From the NCBI GenBank assembly GCA_011390935.1, contig JAABRL010000028.1, positions 4,304 through 51,407 of the forward strand: a stretch of 47,104 nucleotides of DNA, written 5' to 3'. Each line of letters opens with the position of its first letter. The first letter of the stretch is position 1. A model generated the notes under the pieces. That model searched no databases, was not told the DNA's origin, and saw nothing but the letters and a program-made list of their open reading frames with translations. This stretch comes from Gemmatimonas sp. (GTDB lineage: Bacteria > Gemmatimonadota > Gemmatimonadetes > Gemmatimonadales > Gemmatimonadaceae). Of this stretch, positions 45,532-47,104 are shown in pieces. The position numbers and the translations under genes are program-made.

Positions 45532-46547
45532 GCCGAGGGACGAGCGTTGGGATCACCGTAGCCGAGGCGCGATACCGCCCCTCGCTTCTTTCGCCAGTTG
45601 GCCAGCACCTTCACCCACAAGTCGAGGTACACCGGCTCGCCAACGAACTGCTCGATCTTTTCACGAGCCACGCGACCGAGCTTCTTGATCTGTTGCCCAC
45701 CCGCTCCGATGACAATCGCCTTCTGACTCTCGCGCTCCACATACAAGACCGCACGAATGTACAAGGGCGATGAGCCTTCGCGGTACTCCTCGATGGCGCA
45801 CGCGAGCGCATGCGGCAGCTCGTCGCCCAGCTGTTCCATAGCTGTTTCGCGAACGAACTCGGCGCAGAAGAAACGCATGGGCTGCGTGCTGACCTCGTCG
45901 GCCGGATAGAGATACGGGCTCTCGGGCAATCGCTCTGTGACGTCGGTCACCAAGGCATCGATCCCGTCCCCGGTGAGCGCGGACAACAGGCGAACGCCCG
46001 GGACTGCGGTCGCCAGACGCTCTCGCAGGAGCTCTGGCAGCGCATCACTCTTGTTGAGCGCGACGAGCACGGGCGCGCGTGGCGCACGTTCGAGCGTTGC
46101 GGCCTCCTCGAGGGTTGGCCACGGCGCGCGTGTGCCGTCCGCGAGAGGATCCGTTCGATCGAGGCCGGCCGCGCGCAGGATCTCGCGTTCGGCCTCAGAG
46201 TGCGACGGGGATGCCGGATGACCCTGCTGTTCCACCCAGCGCTCGAGCGCGTGCACGGGGATCGCACTGACGTCGACGACATACACGATCACGTCCGCAT
46301 CACGTAGCGCCGTCAATGACGCGCCTCGCATGGCTTCGTGCAGGAGATCGCGCGGATCGAGCAACCCAGGCGTGTCGAGCACGACCATTTGTGTGTCGTG
46401 CTCCGTCCGTAGGCCGACCACGCGATGGCGCGTAGACTGCGCCTTGGGGCTCGTGATGGCGAGCTTTTCGCCCACGAGGCGATTGAGGAGTGTGGACTTG
46501 CCGGCGTTGGGTTTTCCGGCGACGGTGACGATGCCGGCGCGAGTCAT
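45528..46547 (-). CDS. era: GTPase Era with an insertion in the G domain
   Basis: Essential GTPase for 30S maturation. It has 339 residues, about 40 longer than usual. G1 is GKPNAGKS (near residues 10-17), followed by AITSPKAQSTRHRVVGL, DTPGLLDP and NKSD (near 163-166), with a C-terminal KH domain (REKIEQFVGEPVYLDLWVKV). The extra residues lie between strand VIVYVVDVSA and the NKSD motif. That segment (ERWVEQQGHPASPSHSEAE to TLEEAATLERAPR) is charged and Pro-rich. The start is the ATG at 46547. It is downstream of the rRNA operon terminator. Confidence 0.95.
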   Translation of the reverse strand: MTRAGIVTVAGKPNAGKSTLLNRLVGEKLAITSPKAQSTRHRVVGLRTEHDTQMVVLDTPGLLDPRDLLHEAMRGASLTALRDADVIVYVVDVSAIPVHALERWVEQQGHPASPSHSEAEREILRAAGLDRTDPLADGTRAPWPTLEEAATLERAPRAPVLVALNKSDALPELLRERLATAVPGVRLLSALTGDGIDALVTDVTERLPESPYLYPADEVSTQPMRFFCAEFVRETAMEQLGDELPHALACAIEEYREGSSPLYIRAVLYVERESQKAIVIGAGGQQIKKLGRVAREKIEQFVGEPVYLDLWVKVLANWRKKRGAVSRLGYGDPNARPSA

Positions 46548-46594
46548 GGCAGGGAGAATGGGCAGGTGGTCCGACGGGCGCAACGGGAGGGGGG

Positions 46595-46636
46595 AAAACA
46601 CGACGCCCCCGGCACACACGGGGTGTGACGGGGGCG
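46595..46636 (-). terminator. Strong hairpin terminator of the rRNA operon
   Basis: CGCCCCCG (604-611) pairs with CGGGGGCG (629-636), continued by CACAC (613-617) with GTGTG (623-627) across one mismatch, giving a ~13-bp GC-rich stem (offsets from 46000). On the minus strand it follows the 5S gene by about 10 bases and leads into TCGTGTTTTCCCC, a short T-run. It should end the 16S-23S-5S transcript before era. Confidence 0.75.
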
Positions 46637-46646
46637 ACGCAAGGGG

Positions 46647-46764
<118 letters not shown>

Positions 46765-46897
46765 AGTACAGGATGTGGTGAATGACAGACTGGTGGGGCA
46801 ATGATCATGACCAGCGCGGCGCCCGGCGCCGACACTGCGTGTATAGCTTCGTGCTTTGCAGGTTTGTCTACCACACCCACATGGAAACCCATGGGGG
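46765..46897 (-). other. 23S-5S spacer
   Basis: About 130 bases of rRNA-operon spacer. It contains an imperfect hairpin around CCCATGGGTTTCCATGTGGG (46878-46897) next to the 23S 3' end, a likely RNase III-type processing stem. No tRNA is seen. Confidence 0.6.

Positions 46898-47104
<207 letters not shown>

Overview
The window is GC-rich chromosomal DNA from a diderm bacterium. It carries a complete lipid A locus, BamA, Skp and a Lol transporter alongside features more familiar from monoderms: McsA-McsB-ClpC and BshC. It also carries the futalosine menaquinone genes mqnB and mqnD. That mix, the compact operons and the lineage-specific hypothetical proteins suggest Gemmatimonadota, probably Gemmatimonas or a relative. 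This is an inference from gene content, not from a database match. No phage, IS element, CRISPR array or island is visible, and almost every gene is a housekeeping gene on the minus strand.

Layout, left to right. Positions 1-542 are non-coding: two DnaA-box-like 9-mers next to an AT-rich stretch, then a strong hairpin terminator reading leftwards. Minus-strand genes follow: a membrane-anchored TPR-like protein, a dicarboxylate/cation symporter and tRNA-Arg(CCT). Next comes a tightly coupled operon, listed in transcription order: DUF512 PDZ protein, der, plsY, gpsA, merR-type regulator, surE, pcm, an acidic orphan, acyP, apt. A short plus-strand block (10997-13585) holds a divergent PiT-like membrane protein, mqnB and mqnD. 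The minus strand then resumes with a metallophosphoesterase, thrC, uvrC, murJ, bshC, rlmH and a Glu/Leu dehydrogenase.

Positions 22324-32523 are the outer-membrane locus, read leftwards: bamA, skp, lpxD, an lpxC-fabZ fusion, lpxA, a Gfo/Idh oxidoreductase, lpxB, a DUF374 acyltransferase and lpxK. Upstream of it, in transcription order, lie prfB (programmed +1 frameshift), lysS, one Lol-type permease gene, lolD, mcsA, mcsB and clpC, ending at a hairpin terminator. Further right are era, a PorV-like barrel, an envelope protein of unknown function, a GGDDF-type GGDEF protein and a zinc-ribbon protein. The window ends in an rRNA operon read leftwards: the 3' end of 23S, 5S and a strong terminator.

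Many neighbouring genes overlap by 1 or 4 bases (TGATG, ATGA, GTGA), so translational coupling is the rule. Together the genes cover envelope building (lipid A, barrel assembly, lipoprotein export, lipid II flipping, phospholipid synthesis), protein quality control and translation. I see no obvious new defence or mobile system. The most interesting items are the oxidoreductase inside the lpx operon, the divergent PiT-like carrier with its upstream repeats, the metallophosphoesterase with altered metal-ligand motifs, the Era insertion, and several lineage-specific envelope and signalling proteins.
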